64,000 nt of DNA from assembly GCA_963082975.1 (NCBI GenBank), contig OY720347.1, positions 27,806,221 through 27,870,220 of the forward strand, written 5' to 3'. Below the pieces are notes generated by a model, which made no database searches, was not told where the DNA came from, and saw only the letters and a program-made list of their open reading frames with translations. The position numbers and the translations under genes are program-made. Below are positions 1 to 13,100 of this stretch, piece by piece (the first letter of the stretch is position 1; every line of letters begins with the position of its first letter). This stretch comes from Labia minor (taxonomy: Eukaryota; Arthropoda; Insecta; Dermaptera; Spongiphoridae).

Positions 1-142
1 GTTGAAAGTCTGTTTGTAAAAGATTTTCATCCATTTTGTTTCAATCAGTATAAGTTGATAAGACATGTATTTGTTTTCTTGTAAAATATATTTTAATTTA
101 ATCAGTAAATTAATTATATATTATTATTGTATATGTTATATT

Positions 143-1030
143 TATCTAACTCTGTGTCTCTACAGTTTTCGAAAGTTCTTAGCCGCAAAATCCACATTTC
201 TCTAAGCGTCCCTATCCTGAGCTACAACCAAATCCTACCCTGTCCCATCTCTCCCATGTCCCTTCCTTCATTGTCCACCCACCTTGGTCCTTGGTCTTCC
301 ACCGGATGTTTCCCAATCGGTTTCTCCCAATTTCTAGTTTCTCCAATTCCAACCACGTCCCCTTCCCATCCCAGCCTTCTTGATTTTATAACCTTAACTA
401 TATCTGGAAATTATTTCTCGTTATGCCATTTCCGCCATCCCCCTGTGACCTCATCTTCTTTTGGCCTATAAATGCTGCGAACAATATTAATCTCACAAAT
501 ACTCCAAATCTACTCTCGTCTCCCAGAGTCATCGATAGGGTGACCAAACGTCCCGTCTTTAGGTGCACTGTCCCAAAAATGTCTTCGGGACAGCCTACTG
601 TCCCGTTTTTTCAATATTTAGGACATTTCTTAATTTTTTTTTCAAAATTTTTTCAATTTAGTTCTAAAAAATACCGTTTGTCCCGGTTTGGTGTTCTCGA
701 AATATGGTCACCCTATCATCGATCAACATGAAAAATAATTGTTTTATATATTTTAATTTTGATCCTCTTTGATGAGATAAGCCCCTTTACTGCATAATAA
801 CAGGCGTTACTCAATTACAACGTCGATTTAAATTCTTCTCGAATATTATTATCTTTCGTGATTAGAGATCTTAAGTATTTAAATATTTATACTTTTTCAA
901 ATTCTACATTTTGTATGTTAATTGTATGTAAGTCGTATCCGTATCATAATTCTTGAATTTTTTGTTTAATTACATTTCGGATGATTTTTCATCAATTTCT
1001 CTAATCATATGTCTCCTCTTCCAGTCCAAT
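143..1030 (-). pseudogene. Decayed LINE 3' end (reverse-transcriptase C-terminus)
   Basis: On the minus strand this matches, base by base in stretches, the LINE copies at 59216-60165 and 38928-39313: the segments corresponding to ITKDNNIREEF, ACYYAVKG and the 3' tail ending near 146 are recognisable. It is riddled with stops and indels. A hAT MITE (537-715) interrupts it. It is a 5'-truncated non-LTR retrotransposon of the type annotated as endonuclease-reverse transcriptase in many insects. Confidence 0.75.
537..715. mobile_element. hAT-type MITE with 8-bp target duplication
   Basis: Terminal inverted repeats AGGGTGACCAAACGTCCCG and ...TATGGTCACCCTA flank about 180 bp with several GGACA/TGTCCC motifs and no coding capacity. 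TCATCGAT at 529-536 is repeated at 716-723, the 8-bp duplication expected of hAT. It sits inside the LINE fragment, so it is younger than that. Confidence 0.8.
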
Positions 1031-2533
1031 TCATTTACCTATCAATGTTGCATAAGGCATTTAAATTTCTTAATTTGGCTAGAACACTCCATTTTTTAAA
1101 ATTTTAAATAAAGGGAGAGAGAGAAAGGTTCTAATTAAATATATATATATATATATCTGTTTCTATGACAGCAAAAAAAGTAAACAAATTACATACATAC
1201 AAACGCTCTCCTTTATATATATTTCTGGAAAATGGAACACCCGCAGCTCAGCTCAGGAGTTACCTAAGATTCTAATTTCTTTTTTATTTTTCATCATTTG
1301 AGGTACCCTTCACCTCAGAAAAATTTGGTTACCTTACTCCTTGTAGTTTAGGCTCTGGAGTTTTTTGCGTACAGACGGACACTAGCGTATTAAATATATA
1401 GATATACTAATTTTTTCAATGACTCTTTCCCAATTCATGATTATGTATTAGGTGTTAAACCATAAAATATTTAATTAACAAAAAAAAATATATGATAGAG
1501 CTAATTTCAAGGATTTGTATAGTTTTCTTCTCATATCTTATTTCTTATTAGATTTTTTAAACTTATGTTAATAATAGGTTCCATCTAGCATTAACCACAA
1601 AAATAAAAGCCAAGGAATCCTTCAATGCTATTCTATTATTCCCACACATCATTCATAGATTAAGTATTCATTATAAATAACACTTTCAAAATAAAGTATA
1701 ATTCCAATTTTTTTTTTTTAAATTACCGATTTTTTTATTTGACGATCGTTTTATAATTTTTTATGAGCTCAAGGTCTTAATAACAAATTTTCCTTTTAAT
1801 CTGGTTGACCATGAAATTTTGTAGTTCTAATTTAGTTTAATTTTAATTTATTTTGATTAACAATAATTAATGAATATATACTAGTATATATACTAACATA
1901 TATAGGTGTATATTAGTAATTATATACTTACATTGTAATATTGTTTTGTACGAGTACATACAAATACTTATAAGGGGAAGAAAGTTTGTTATTTTCATGA
2001 TACATCTCCTAAACGTCATTCAGGTGACCTGATTTCAATTGCGTAACATTATCAAAGCAACTCAAAGACAAGTTTAGGAATAAGATTCTCATGGCGATTG
2101 CACCTAATCACTGATCCAGTGATCGCTCTCAATCCATTCACATAATTATATAAACAATTTTTGATCATTTGAAGAAACATTAATTAGTACCTAATTAACT
2201 AATCATAAATCATTTGGATTCAAAATTAATAGTTTTTTTATTTAAAAGTAATAACAAACTATTGATATAATTTATATAAAAGATAATACAAATATTTATT
2301 CAATATTTCCTCCTCCAATTAATTTAAATCGAACTTTTGGAATTCATTAAATATATCAAATTGAGTAAAATGTTTAAAAATTTTAAAAATTTTAGAATTG
2401 TTTTAATATATAAAAATAAATTAATAATAAAATATATAAATAAAATCTACTATTGATAAAATGGTAGATCCCAATAGAATTTAATATATGACATCAATTG
2501 TATTAGTATATATTATGTACTGTGTGAAAAAAT
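1031..2533. other. AT-rich upstream DNA
   Basis: No coding region found. It contains a short TA run near 1140-1156 and a palindrome CAGGTGACCTG near 2022. Otherwise simple AT-rich sequence. Confidence 0.5.
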
Positions 2534-3127
2534 CTGGAGTGTCTTCACTGACTATTTTGTAAATTTGAATTGGATTAATTAACATATAATATATTTAAAT
2601 TAAATTTAATTAATTATAAATTAAAATTAATAAATAATATTTATTAAATCAGCGCGTGTTTTGCTCTTTTTGATGGCACCACGTCACCTGCTGGCGCGTG
2701 ATTTGCAGTGTTAAAAATTTAATTCCGGTACTTTCAGCGATTCAATCAAGCTGAAATTCTATATATAGCAGTTTTATTCATGTTAAAAACTATCAAACAT
2801 ATATCTTTATTTTTACGGTCACTTTAGAGGAAAAAAAAATCGAAACGTTGTAGGTAATGACCCTCTTCCATTTGTGCAAAATTTCTCAAAATTTGATAGA
2901 AAACTTCGAATTTTGGATAATGCCCGTATACCAAATTTCATCATTCTAGCTCAAACTGTTTTTGCGTAATCTTGTCTACATACACACACATTCATATACA
3001 CATACAGAGAGAGAATTTTTCTCAACCTTAATGAAAATGACTCAGGGACCTTCAAAAAGTATCAATACATCAAAATCTCGACATCGAAAATTTTCGTGAT
3101 CGTAATACTATCTCTGACGAGAGTGTA
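2534..3127 (+). repeat. Repeat family A, copy 1
   Basis: A diverged copy of the roughly 595-bp family A. It begins CTGGAGTGTCTTCACTGAC and carries GCGCGTGATTTGCAGTGTTA, CTATATATAGCAGTTTTAT and the CA/TATACA microsatellite (about 2982-3015). It ends near the terminal hairpin, here degraded (TCTCTGACGAGAGTG). It has no coding capacity. Confidence 0.8.
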
Positions 3128-3354
3128 AAAATAATAATAATTCAATATTAATTATTTTAACATTACGTTAAATATTAATATTTTAAGAAAATTATCTCTT
3201 TCATAAAAGTTTTAAAATAAAAATAAAATAAAATAAATATTTTATTATATTATATATATAATTTCATTATTATATTATGTATGGTATATATAAATTAAAT
3301 ATAATGTATATAATATTTTTGTCTTTGTTGAAATGTCAAATTTTATGAATTTTG

Positions 3355-3640
3355 TGATGCGACCCTTCCGGTAGGTGTGTTTATTTGTTGATTCACAATT
3401 TTTGCTTGCATAAGGTCGCCACGTGTTTTCTATCCGACATTCCACAAGTCACGGGTTTATATAGATATGAAAAGGAATTGCAATTGCATAATACACGGAG
3501 GCATCTCTCCATTATATAAAGGCCCCATGGACCAAAGAGGTCAACCTAAACCCATTCTGATTGCAAGGTTTACATTTCCATTTCAATCAGGACTTGTATA
3601 ACCGATTCACACGTGGACCAAGAATCTCAATTCTTTTTTA
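3355..3640 (+). promoter_or_regulatory. Possible promoter island with TATA box
   Basis: A GC-richer island between two copies of repeat family A. It contains TATATAAA at 3513-3520 and CACGTG E-box sequences at about 3421 and 3610. It is not part of the family A consensus. It could be the upstream Cht6 promoter, 6.6 kb before coding exon 1, or another unrelated sequence; AT-rich DNA makes a TATA match weak evidence. Confidence 0.3.
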
Positions 3641-3674
3641 TCATTTCAAAGTAAATTCTTTCTTTAACAAAATT

Positions 3675-4269
3675 AGCTGGAGTGTCTCTACTCGATTATC
3701 TCGCAATTTGAATTGGATTAATTAACACATATATTATATTTAAATTAAATTTAATTAATTATAAATTATAAATTAAAATTAATAAATAATATTTATTAAA
3801 CCAGCGCATGTTTGGCTCTTCACGTGTTGGCGCGTGAGATTTGCAGTGTTAAAAAATTAATTCTGGTACTTTCAGCTGAAATTCTATATATAGCAGTTTT
3901 ATACAATTTTTAATCATGTGAAAAATTATCAAACATATATCTTTATTTTTACGGCCACTTTAGAGGAGAAAAAAATAAAAACGTTGTAGGTAATGACCCT
4001 CTTCCGGTTGAGCTACATTTCTCAAAATTTGATAGAAAACTACGAATTTTGAATAATGCCCATGTACCAAATTTCATAATTCTAGCTCAAAATTTTTTTA
4101 AGTAATCTTGTCTACATACATACAAACACACACACATACACGCACACACAGACATACATTTTTCTCAACCTTAGTGAAAATAATTCAAGAACCTTCAAAA
4201 CGTATAAAAACATCAAAATCTCAACATCGAAAATTTTCGTGATCGCAATACTATCTCTGGCGAGATAGT
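3675..4269 (+). repeat. Repeat family A, copy 2 (first of tandem pair)
   Basis: Starts AGCTGGAGTGTCTCTACTCG and ends with the hairpin ACTATCTCTGGCGAGATAGT. The 5' end also has TATCTCGC, so the subterminal ends are inverted (ACTATCTCGC / GCGAGATAGT). It lies head-to-tail with copy 3, separated by only five bases. The short translated frame inside (4112-4306, minus) is not a gene. Confidence 0.85.
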
Positions 4270-4274
4270 AAATT

Positions 4275-4873
4275 AGCTGGAGTGTCTCCACTCGACTATC
4301 TCGCAATTTGAATTGGATTAAATAACATAATATATTATATTTAAATTAAATTTAATTAATTATAAATTATAAATAATAAATATTAAACCAGCGCATGTTT
4401 GGCTTTTTATTGATGGCACCATGGCACGTGTTGGAGCGTGAGATTTGCAGTGTTAAAAAATTAATTCTGGTACTTTCAGCAATTCAATCAAGCTGAAATT
4501 CTATATATAGCAGTTTTATACAATTATTAATCATGTGAAAAATTATCAAACATATATTTTTATTTTTACGGTCACTTTAGAGGAAAATAAATCAAAACGT
4601 TGTAGGTAATGACCCTCTTCCGGTTGAGCTACATTTCTCAAAAGTTGATAGAAAACTATGAATTTTGAATAATGTCCATGTACCAAATTTCATCATTCTA
4701 ACTCAAACCGTTTTTGCGTAATCTTGGTTACATACATACACACACACATACTCACAGAGACATTTTTCTCAACCTTAGTGAAAATGATTCAGGAACCTTC
4801 AAAACGTATAAAAACATCAAAATCTCAACATCGAAAATTTTCATGATCGCAATACTATCTCTGGCGAGATAGT
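4275..4873 (+). repeat. Repeat family A, copy 3 (second of tandem pair)
   Basis: Same structure as copy 2: AGCTGGAGTGTCTCCACTCG at the start and the terminal hairpin ACTATCTCTGGCGAGATAGT at 4854-4873. The tandem arrangement and hairpin end resemble rolling-circle (Helitron/Helentron-derived) non-autonomous elements, but no 5' TC or 3' CTRR end was confirmed. Confidence 0.85.
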
Positions 4874-7800
4874 AAAAAAGGCGGAAACAAAAATATTGTG
4901 AAAACTTTGAATCAAAATATTCTGTATTAATTTGGATAATAAATATTTTCACTAAATTAAATTGTTTATCTCTCTTATATGTATTTAACATGGTTAAAAT
5001 TATATCTTATTTCTTTTTAATATAATATCAAAAATAATAATAATGAAGTAAATTATTTATTTATTTTTGTGAAACCTGTAATTATATAAAATGTAGAATT
5101 TAATGGAAGTAAAGATAATTTTTTTTATTTTTTATTGCTTATACCAGATATATTTTTTTTAACCAAAATCTTAAAAATAATTGGAATATCATGGGTGTTT
5201 AATTTGAAGTGAAATCTGAATTTCTCATAACTTAAATCCTATTATCTCTGCCATTTTCATTATTACTAAAAAACATATTAAGAAAAATATAGGACAAGGA
5301 AAATTAGCGTTTATTATATTGAATTAAAAATATTTTAAATCGATTAATTTAATATTTTTTTTATATATGTACAATTAAAATAATATAATTTATAATATCT
5401 CGTCTTCTTTTTTGGTTCAATAATGAATGAATTTAATATAATTGATAATTTGATAGCAATAATTATGGAGATAATTTACATTCAACGTATCTATTAGGTT
5501 TAGAGGTACTATCCCTAAAATATAACTTGAACTTGTCATATCTTGAATTCTTAATTAATAAAATTATACGTCCCTTCGGGGTATACAAACAAACTAAAAT
5601 GTTTATCCTTATTTCATTAATATTCAAGCGTTTATTAAAATTGATAATAATTTTAATTACTTTCTCTTTTTTTTGAAGTTTTTCTATTCGAATTGGTTAT
5701 ACCTAGAAAGCAAAATTATATTTTCAAAAGGTAATAAACCAGGAATAGATAGACTTGAACGACGAACAGATTCGGTCCAAAGTTAAGTCCCTTTGACAAG
5801 GGATAAGCTCATTTAAGTAACATCACAAATTTCAAATTAATTAATCAACTTGATTTCTCAGCAGCAAAGTGAAGGGAGTTATAAGTCAATTATAATAAGT
5901 TATCTTCGTCATCTTAATATCAACAGGAAAACGCAAATAATAATAAAAATATAAAAAAACACACATAATAATATAATAATTTAATAATATTTAAAATGAA
6001 ATTTAAGAAATAAATATTTAGTAAATTTTTCATTATATTGTATATCTAAAATTAAAGGACAGAATATTAATATTATTGTTTGATGTCAAGGATTGTTTTA
6101 TCTACATCTTTAATTATTTTTTTATATTAAATAAATAAGAAATTATTTTAATATATTATAGATTTATTTATTAATTAATAAATATTTATCTTGTTAATTC
6201 TCTGTGTGGGATCAAGCAGTGATAGAAAAATTCCCTTCCGTTATTTTTTATTATATAAATAGCTAATACAAAAATTAGTCATTGACAATCATACTAAATA
6301 CTTTAGCAGTTTGCATTTCAATTACTATAAACAATAAAATGTTTCACAAGTTTTCCTTTTTAATCAACACCTGCATTTTTCCCAGTCTCATGAGAAAGAT
6401 GTTGTTCCACTTCCATTTTGAGCAGTATTTATTTCTAAGTGTATATATTAAATATAATTATAAATATATATATATATATATATTTAGGATGGTAAAAAAT
6501 AGGGATCTATTTACTTTATATCTATTCAAAAAGTTTTATTTTTTTTATTTTTCTATTTCTAAAATTAATATATAAAATAGTTAAATAGTTGAGGTTGATA
6601 TAATATTTTAAAAGATTTTATGAACAAGTATATATTTTTAAAAAATAATAATAATAATGTTTAATTTATCTTGAATGAAAATCATAAGTTTTTAGAAAAC
6701 TTGCACTTTTTATATTCTTATGATTATAAAGATAAAAGATATTAAATAAATATTAAAAAAAAGGAAAGGTGGTAATAAAATTTTTTTACTAATAATTGTA
6801 AACAAAATAAAATTTAATTATGCTAGAAATAATTTTAAGCTTATCATTTAATATTTATAATTTTCGACAGAATCGTACTTGAAATTTCATTAATTAGAAT
6901 TTGCTTTTTATTTTTTTAAAAAATGCATAATATTAATAATAATATTAGTCCAAGTTGATATAATGTAGTAATGGGATAATGGTTTTATGGTAACCTAGAA
7001 ATCAACAATGTATTTTCTACGTTCTTTACCTTCAAGAAACTATGGTGAAGTTATCAACAATATAATATATTAATATTATTAAATAATTTTAAAATAATAT
7101 ATATTTAAAATATTTTATTTATATTTGAACATCCAACTTTTAAGAATTTATGGGTTTGACCTTTCATCATTCAGAAGGAAGGGATTATAGAGCCTTACCA
7201 GGGGGGATTCCCTATCCGCACACCGTTGTCACTTCCCTCATTTCACTAAGTACCGAACTTCACAAAATTGAGAAATGGATTTTAATTAATTAATATATAC
7301 TTGATTGTATTTATTTAAATAGAAAGTTTTAATTTTCAAAAAAAATATTTTTTTATTTCTCAATTTATCCTAGGATCTTTTAAAAGATTCTATGCATAAT
7401 TAACTCAGAAATAAAATAATAAAATAATTTCTAATATAATGGTCGCATAAAATAAAACGGTAGAGGGTAAAAAATTCAAATATATTGGTAAGAAAAAATT
7501 AAAGAATTAAAATATTTAATGTTGTATACTGATTAAAAAAACATTTTTTAAGCTCTTTGATTATAATAAAAATTGTAAAAGCTTAGTATTTAAATAATAT
7601 TCAATAAAGTATTTAATAATTAAAATTGTAAGAGCGAGCTTTAATTCTTGTCTAATTCTAAATAATAAATATTACAATATAATAATATAAATTTAAGAAA
7701 ATTCGTTAATCTAGTTAAAGATATGGAACATAGCCGTAGTACTTTAGTGGATTACTTACTCATAATTTACAGATATAATTCAAATGTGAAAATTTTTTAA

Positions 7801-10113
7801 ATAAGACTTTTAAAAAAATATAAAAAAAAATGATATTGTGGGAATCATTCATAAAGGTACGTTTATGAGATGGAAAGTAGAACATTTAACCTATATTATG
7901 GAGTAAAATAATAGAAAAGCAAAATTCTAACTTTAAAAAAAAAAAATTACAATTACTATTAAGTAATTGAATTTATTAATAAGTTGTTCTAAAAAATGGC
8001 TTGAAGACATACTCCAATCATCTGTAATTGTTCTTTATTAAGAGAGAGCTAATCTGTTTAGAATTGGTTTGATTTCACCGTTGATGTTGTTGGCAGAATA
8101 ATTGATTAGACACATTAGCCATTGGAAGTTCTACTCACGCATTCAAGATATTGTCTGCGCTCATGGGCATGTCGGAAGAAAGTATAGAAAACACGACTCA
8201 CCCGCAAAAAAGCAACCACGAATCGGAAACTCTTGATTTGGACACTTAACTTCTCTTTGCCTTGTTATGTTATCTATTTAAATTATGTATTATTAATATT
8301 CAAACTTATTATGAAATTGTATCTATTTTTGCCCTTCGATATTCACTACAATCCATTTCAATTAATTTTTTTTTCAAAATCACATTTTTGGATTCATGGA
8401 CCCATAAAACGTGTATTTGTGCAAAAATAACGATACAAATGATTGTACCAAAATCGTAATTTTAATTTTCTTAACTCTCTCTCTCTTTGTCTCTTTATAT
8501 ATTATACATTTAAATATCTTGAATTTTATTTTTTATAAATATGTATATTATTATTTGTTAATAACGCTATGTGGGCATGGTTTGTTTGTCAATAACGAAA
8601 TGAATTGAAGTTCAGATTGCGTTCTTTTACTAATAAGAAGAAATAACAAATGCGGGTATCTCATTGGCTGAGGCAAGTGATCACTGTTCGCATTGCCATA
8701 TTAAAAATCCCGCGACTTACCTGCAAGCAACTGATTCTTTTAATCATTTAATGTATCAAATTTACAAAAATAAATTAGTGTCATCAAGAAAAACCTTCCT
8801 ATGTATATATAATTGAAATAAATATTATAAATTGTTTGTTTTTATAAAAAGAATATACAATCTATTATTCAAAGAAGATCTTCTAATTTAATAACCCCTA
8901 GCAACTGTCTGCAATCCTACTGTCCTATATATATATATATTAGAGCCCACATATATCAACATTTAAATTCCTATAAATTCCTATATATATATAGTGAGAG
9001 AGAGATATGGATATATGTAGATATAGAAAGGTTTTTTTACAATCGATTATTTTTTACATATAATTATATAAATATAAAATAAATACATTTGAAACATTGC
9101 AGATACTATTGTTAACTCAACACAAAGTGATTCTTCGAATTATATAAAAACTATGCGAGGAATAGAAGGACAAACTCAACTTGAAGAATTATCCTGAATT
9201 ATCTGAAAGAAAAAAATAATATTTGCCACGATATTTTTAAATACCTTATATTTATTCCACATCGATTGATAACCAGTTTTCAATTAAAAGATGGAATTGA
9301 TGTTTTACTCACTGATTAAGAAAAACTCAAATTTTTTTTGTCAAGAAATTTTAGGAAAAAATTATGTACTTTTTGAATATAAGTAAATATTTATTCAGTG
9401 GAAAGTTAAATTTTCAAGTGATTTTTATATTAAAACTGTGAAAAATTGAGATAAAATACTTCCTATTTTTCTATCAATAATTAAAATCATTCAACCGAAT
9501 TATTAATTTATTTATGACAATAAATTAGAATTGGATAACTAAACAATTTTTATACTTTTCATTTATATTAGAGGCGGGAGGTGGGGACACTGCTTTAGGA
9601 ACTAAATATAAGACAAAAATGCATTTTTTTTATATTATTTTTAAATTTTAAGCAAAAAGATTCTTTAGACAGATATATTAAAAATAATTAAGCTCCGCTA
9701 TTCGCTAAATATACCGTTTCTCTAAATAAATATAATATATATAAATTATTCGTATAAAGGTAAATTTTCAAGGGCAAGAAAAAGTCCGATTCTAATGAAT
9801 TAAATTAAACGTTTTCAATTAATATTCTCATGATTAATTTTAATCTTATCTTTAAACCAATTAATGAATCATTTATTTAACTATGAATACTTTTTCATTG
9901 TATCTCTTAAAATCTTTGTTCTAATTCCCACACCTTATTAGAATGATTAATGTAAACGAAAGTTTGCCTCTACTCAAATTCTATTCATAAGTATATATTC
10001 GATTATTATATTTTAGTGAATTTATTTCACTATTTATTTCTAAGTTATTTAAAAATTGTTTATAAATGGTCAGGTTATATTTTAATCAATCGAATTGTTT
10101 CTTTTTGTTGCAG
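4874..10113. other. AT-rich DNA upstream of the chitinase
   Basis: No gene recognised. Mostly A/T-rich unique sequence. GC-richer patches stand out at 7150-7260, 8060-8240 and 8640-8740; these are the best places to look for the missing 5'UTR exon or enhancers. Short open frames at 6282-6575 and 8233-8608 have hydrophobic, Phe/Ile/Tyr-rich translations typical of random AT-rich DNA. Confidence 0.5.
10096..10113 (+). promoter_or_regulatory. Splice acceptor directly before the Cht6 ATG
   Basis: The sequence gtttctttttgttgcag ends exactly at the A of the start codon. It has a strong pyrimidine tract, so the start codon opens an internal exon and the 5'UTR leader is encoded upstream. Confidence 0.7.
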
Positions 10114-10171
10114 ATGCGTCCTGAGGCGGCGCTTTTCTGCGCTGTCCTCTTTGTCCTCTTCGTCTCCACAA
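10114..10171 (+). CDS. Cht6: Cht6 exon 1: start codon and signal peptide
   Basis: Encodes MRPEAALFCAVLFVLFVST, a short basic start followed by a hydrophobic core, then one base of the next codon (phase 1). The donor is A|gtgagt. The ATG directly follows a pyrimidine-rich acceptor (tttctttttgttgcag), so transcription must start in an upstream non-coding exon. The exon is much more GC-rich than its surroundings, which helped to pick it out because it is too short for an ORF search. Confidence 0.85.
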
Positions 10172-13100
10172 GTGAGTCCACATTGATACTAATTTATTTT
10201 ATATTATCATAATGCAAAATTCAAAAATGCATGTTGAGTTAGCCAAGGAGGTAATCGGTCCAAGAGAGAAGCTATAAACACTATTTATATTTTTTTTTAT
10301 TATTTCTATTTTAATAACTAAATTTAATTGTAGATTTATTATTTAAGTTATGGTGCTAATTAACATTGGAGATCATGTTTTAATTTCACCAAGGTAAAAT
10401 AGCAATCAATGGTTATGCAACTTTAATATATATTTATATATACTTATATATATGAATTTAAAATTATTTTAAATTTTGGAAATTAATTATTTTTTTAAAT
10501 AAATAATGAAAATTAACAATATTAAAATTAATGTAAAAAAATAATTTCTTGAATATAATTAATATGTTCAGAATCTTTGAAAAGATTATTTTATTATTAA
10601 AATTTTCAAGTAATAATAACTCAAAGTTATATCAAAAACTTGATTTTTATTTTTTCAAATATCTAAAAATTTTAATTTTGTCATTTTTCTGTGATTGTTA
10701 ATTTGTTTTTATTTGACAAAAATATGATTATACTTGTATTTTAAGTAATAAAAAAAAAATGGCTGAAGAATATGGTTTTATAATTTAGAAATAAAGAAAT
10801 AATTAAATTTTTTCAAGAAATTGTTGTTTTTTATTATTTTAGTAAAATTAATTTTTTTTTATTCACATACATCAAATTATACACCTGCTTTATTTGATAC
10901 ATCAAAAGAAAGTAGAAAAAATAAAAGTAATAACAAAAATAAGAAAAAAATGAAATATTTAGTATGGATATACATATTAAAATATCTAGATGACAATTTT
11001 CATGATAATAATGTCATTTTGATAATTTGAAGATCTTAATACATAACATTCAATTCCAATAGGATGATGGTTCTATTATAAAAAACAATGAAATAATCTT
11101 ATTTCTAACTTTTATTAAAAATACATAATAAATAAAAATATTATATTAGAAATTAATTAAATTTTTATAAATTGAAATAATGTAATAATAACAATAATAA
11201 TAATTTAATAATAAATAAGATTATTTGTAATATAGTAATTTGTTTAATTAAATCATTAAAAGAACAATTATTATTAGTTTTCGTTGTTATTATTATTTTT
11301 ATAAATATTGAAACATGATGGAAAAAACTATAGGGCCAAAAAACTTGAAAAGAAGAGTTTACACAATTTATATGAAGTAAATAGATAAACAAGAATATAT
11401 TTTAACAAATTCTGTACGATATAAAAAGTTTTTATTCTCATTTGTAATTAAATAAATTAGTTTGTTTTTGAGTTTAATTTATAATTAAATGTGTTACTAT
11501 ATTAAAAGTTAGTCTTTTTATGTGTAATCTTTGTTTGCTAAAAGTGGTTTAGAAATTATTTATGCCAAAAATATCTAAAAAATTATTTTCTCTATAAATT
11601 TATTTTAATTTTAATCTCTAGTAGGACATTTAAATTTGAATATTCTGATATTAATTAATAATATACATTAATTTAAAATTATATTAATATAATTTTCAGA
11701 ATTATTATCTGTTAAAATATTTAATCAATGTGAATATATTATCATAAAACTAGAAATAAATAATATATACGAGTAGTCTATATCTATACTATTCAAACGT
11801 CCATCTTTAAATATATAATGAAAATTTAATAGGAAATCAATTATATAATTAAAAAAAAAATTAAATGAAAATAAAATATTTACGATGAATGAAAGTTAAA
11901 AAATTTGCTGATAAAGAAGAATATATAAGTATAGGAAGAAAGGCTTCATTGGATGGATCTTTTACATCATCCAACTGAAGTGACAATTCATCAAAAGATC
12001 CGGTTTTGTTTACATTTTATTTTAAAGAATTTTACATAATATTATTTTCAACATTTTTTTATTCTCTTCTATTCTTTATATTTCTTCGTTTATTTTCTTT
12101 AACTTTCATGTTGTCAAACTAATCAGCAATGTAAACCTATTTAACATTTTTGTTTAAAAAATACCATTTAATAGTATGATATAATCATTAGTTCGATATC
12201 TATTTACTTTATATAATATTATAAACTTATTTAATGAATTTCATAATATCGAAAAATTTGATCAAAATAAAATATAATTTGTATATATATATATCTCCAT
12301 TTTCTTTATATATTATATACAATTTGATTTATTATATACATTTCGAAATTCCTCATAATTGTTTAAATGTTAAAATAATAAATATTGTAAAATAAAATAA
12401 AAATTGAATTCAAACAATTTGATATATATATATAAGTTTATTTTGAAGAGAACAACCAATGAGAAAGTGAATAAACATTTATAATTAACTTTAATAAAGT
12501 TTTACATTATGTAAATATCAATATCATTTTATATTCCAGATGTAATAATTACTTAATATTTTATAAATAGATAATGTTTATATTTATCATTGCAATGAAT
12601 TTATATATTTATTTCTATTATTTAAAAAAAAATTAAAAATTGTGAAATATATATTTTAATTAAATTTCTTTCTTATACAATTAGTTTGGATTTAAGTATA
12701 ATTGCTTAAAGCTTATTGTTTAATTATTGAGAAATTTGAAATTTTATATAAATAATCAATAAAAATATTTTGAAATTGATTAAACGCGAAATTTTAATAA
12801 TTATATATGTTTATCGTTTCATATAAAAATTATTTTGTAATAATTAATAATAATATAATATTTTATTAATTTATACTTTTAATAAATAAACTCTATAACA
12901 TATAATTTAAATTTATAATATTATACCGATCGAGATTTATTATTTTTTTTTTTTTTATTAATGAAACATCCACTTAAAAAACACTTTTTTGATGGATAAA
13001 TATTGAAATGAAGGTAGATACATTCATATTCACAATAGGGAAGGGTGTGTAGGTAGAAAGGGGAGTGGGTGGTAAGGAGAAATTAAAGCTTGACAAATTT

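Noticed and set aside
127-731. Frames of 114 and 102 codons at the left edge
   Set aside because: They are the antisense of a decayed LINE, partly running into a MITE.
2022-2033. CAGGTGACCTG palindrome as an ecdysone-type response element
   Set aside because: It does not match the AGGTCA-n-TGACCT arrangement, and one short palindrome in this length is not significant.
3533-3610. Short ATG frame right after the TATA box
   Set aside because: Only about 25 codons, no conservation evidence, and no link in frame to the chitinase.
4112-4991. Two minus-strand frames with similar C-termini (FSLRLRKM)
   Set aside because: Both lie inside family A repeats and resemble each other only because the repeats do. 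They include the translated microsatellite (CVCVYVCV).
6282-8608. Several small plus-strand frames
   Set aside because: Hydrophobic F/I/Y/N/K-rich translations as expected from random AT-rich DNA, with no start context or conservation signal.
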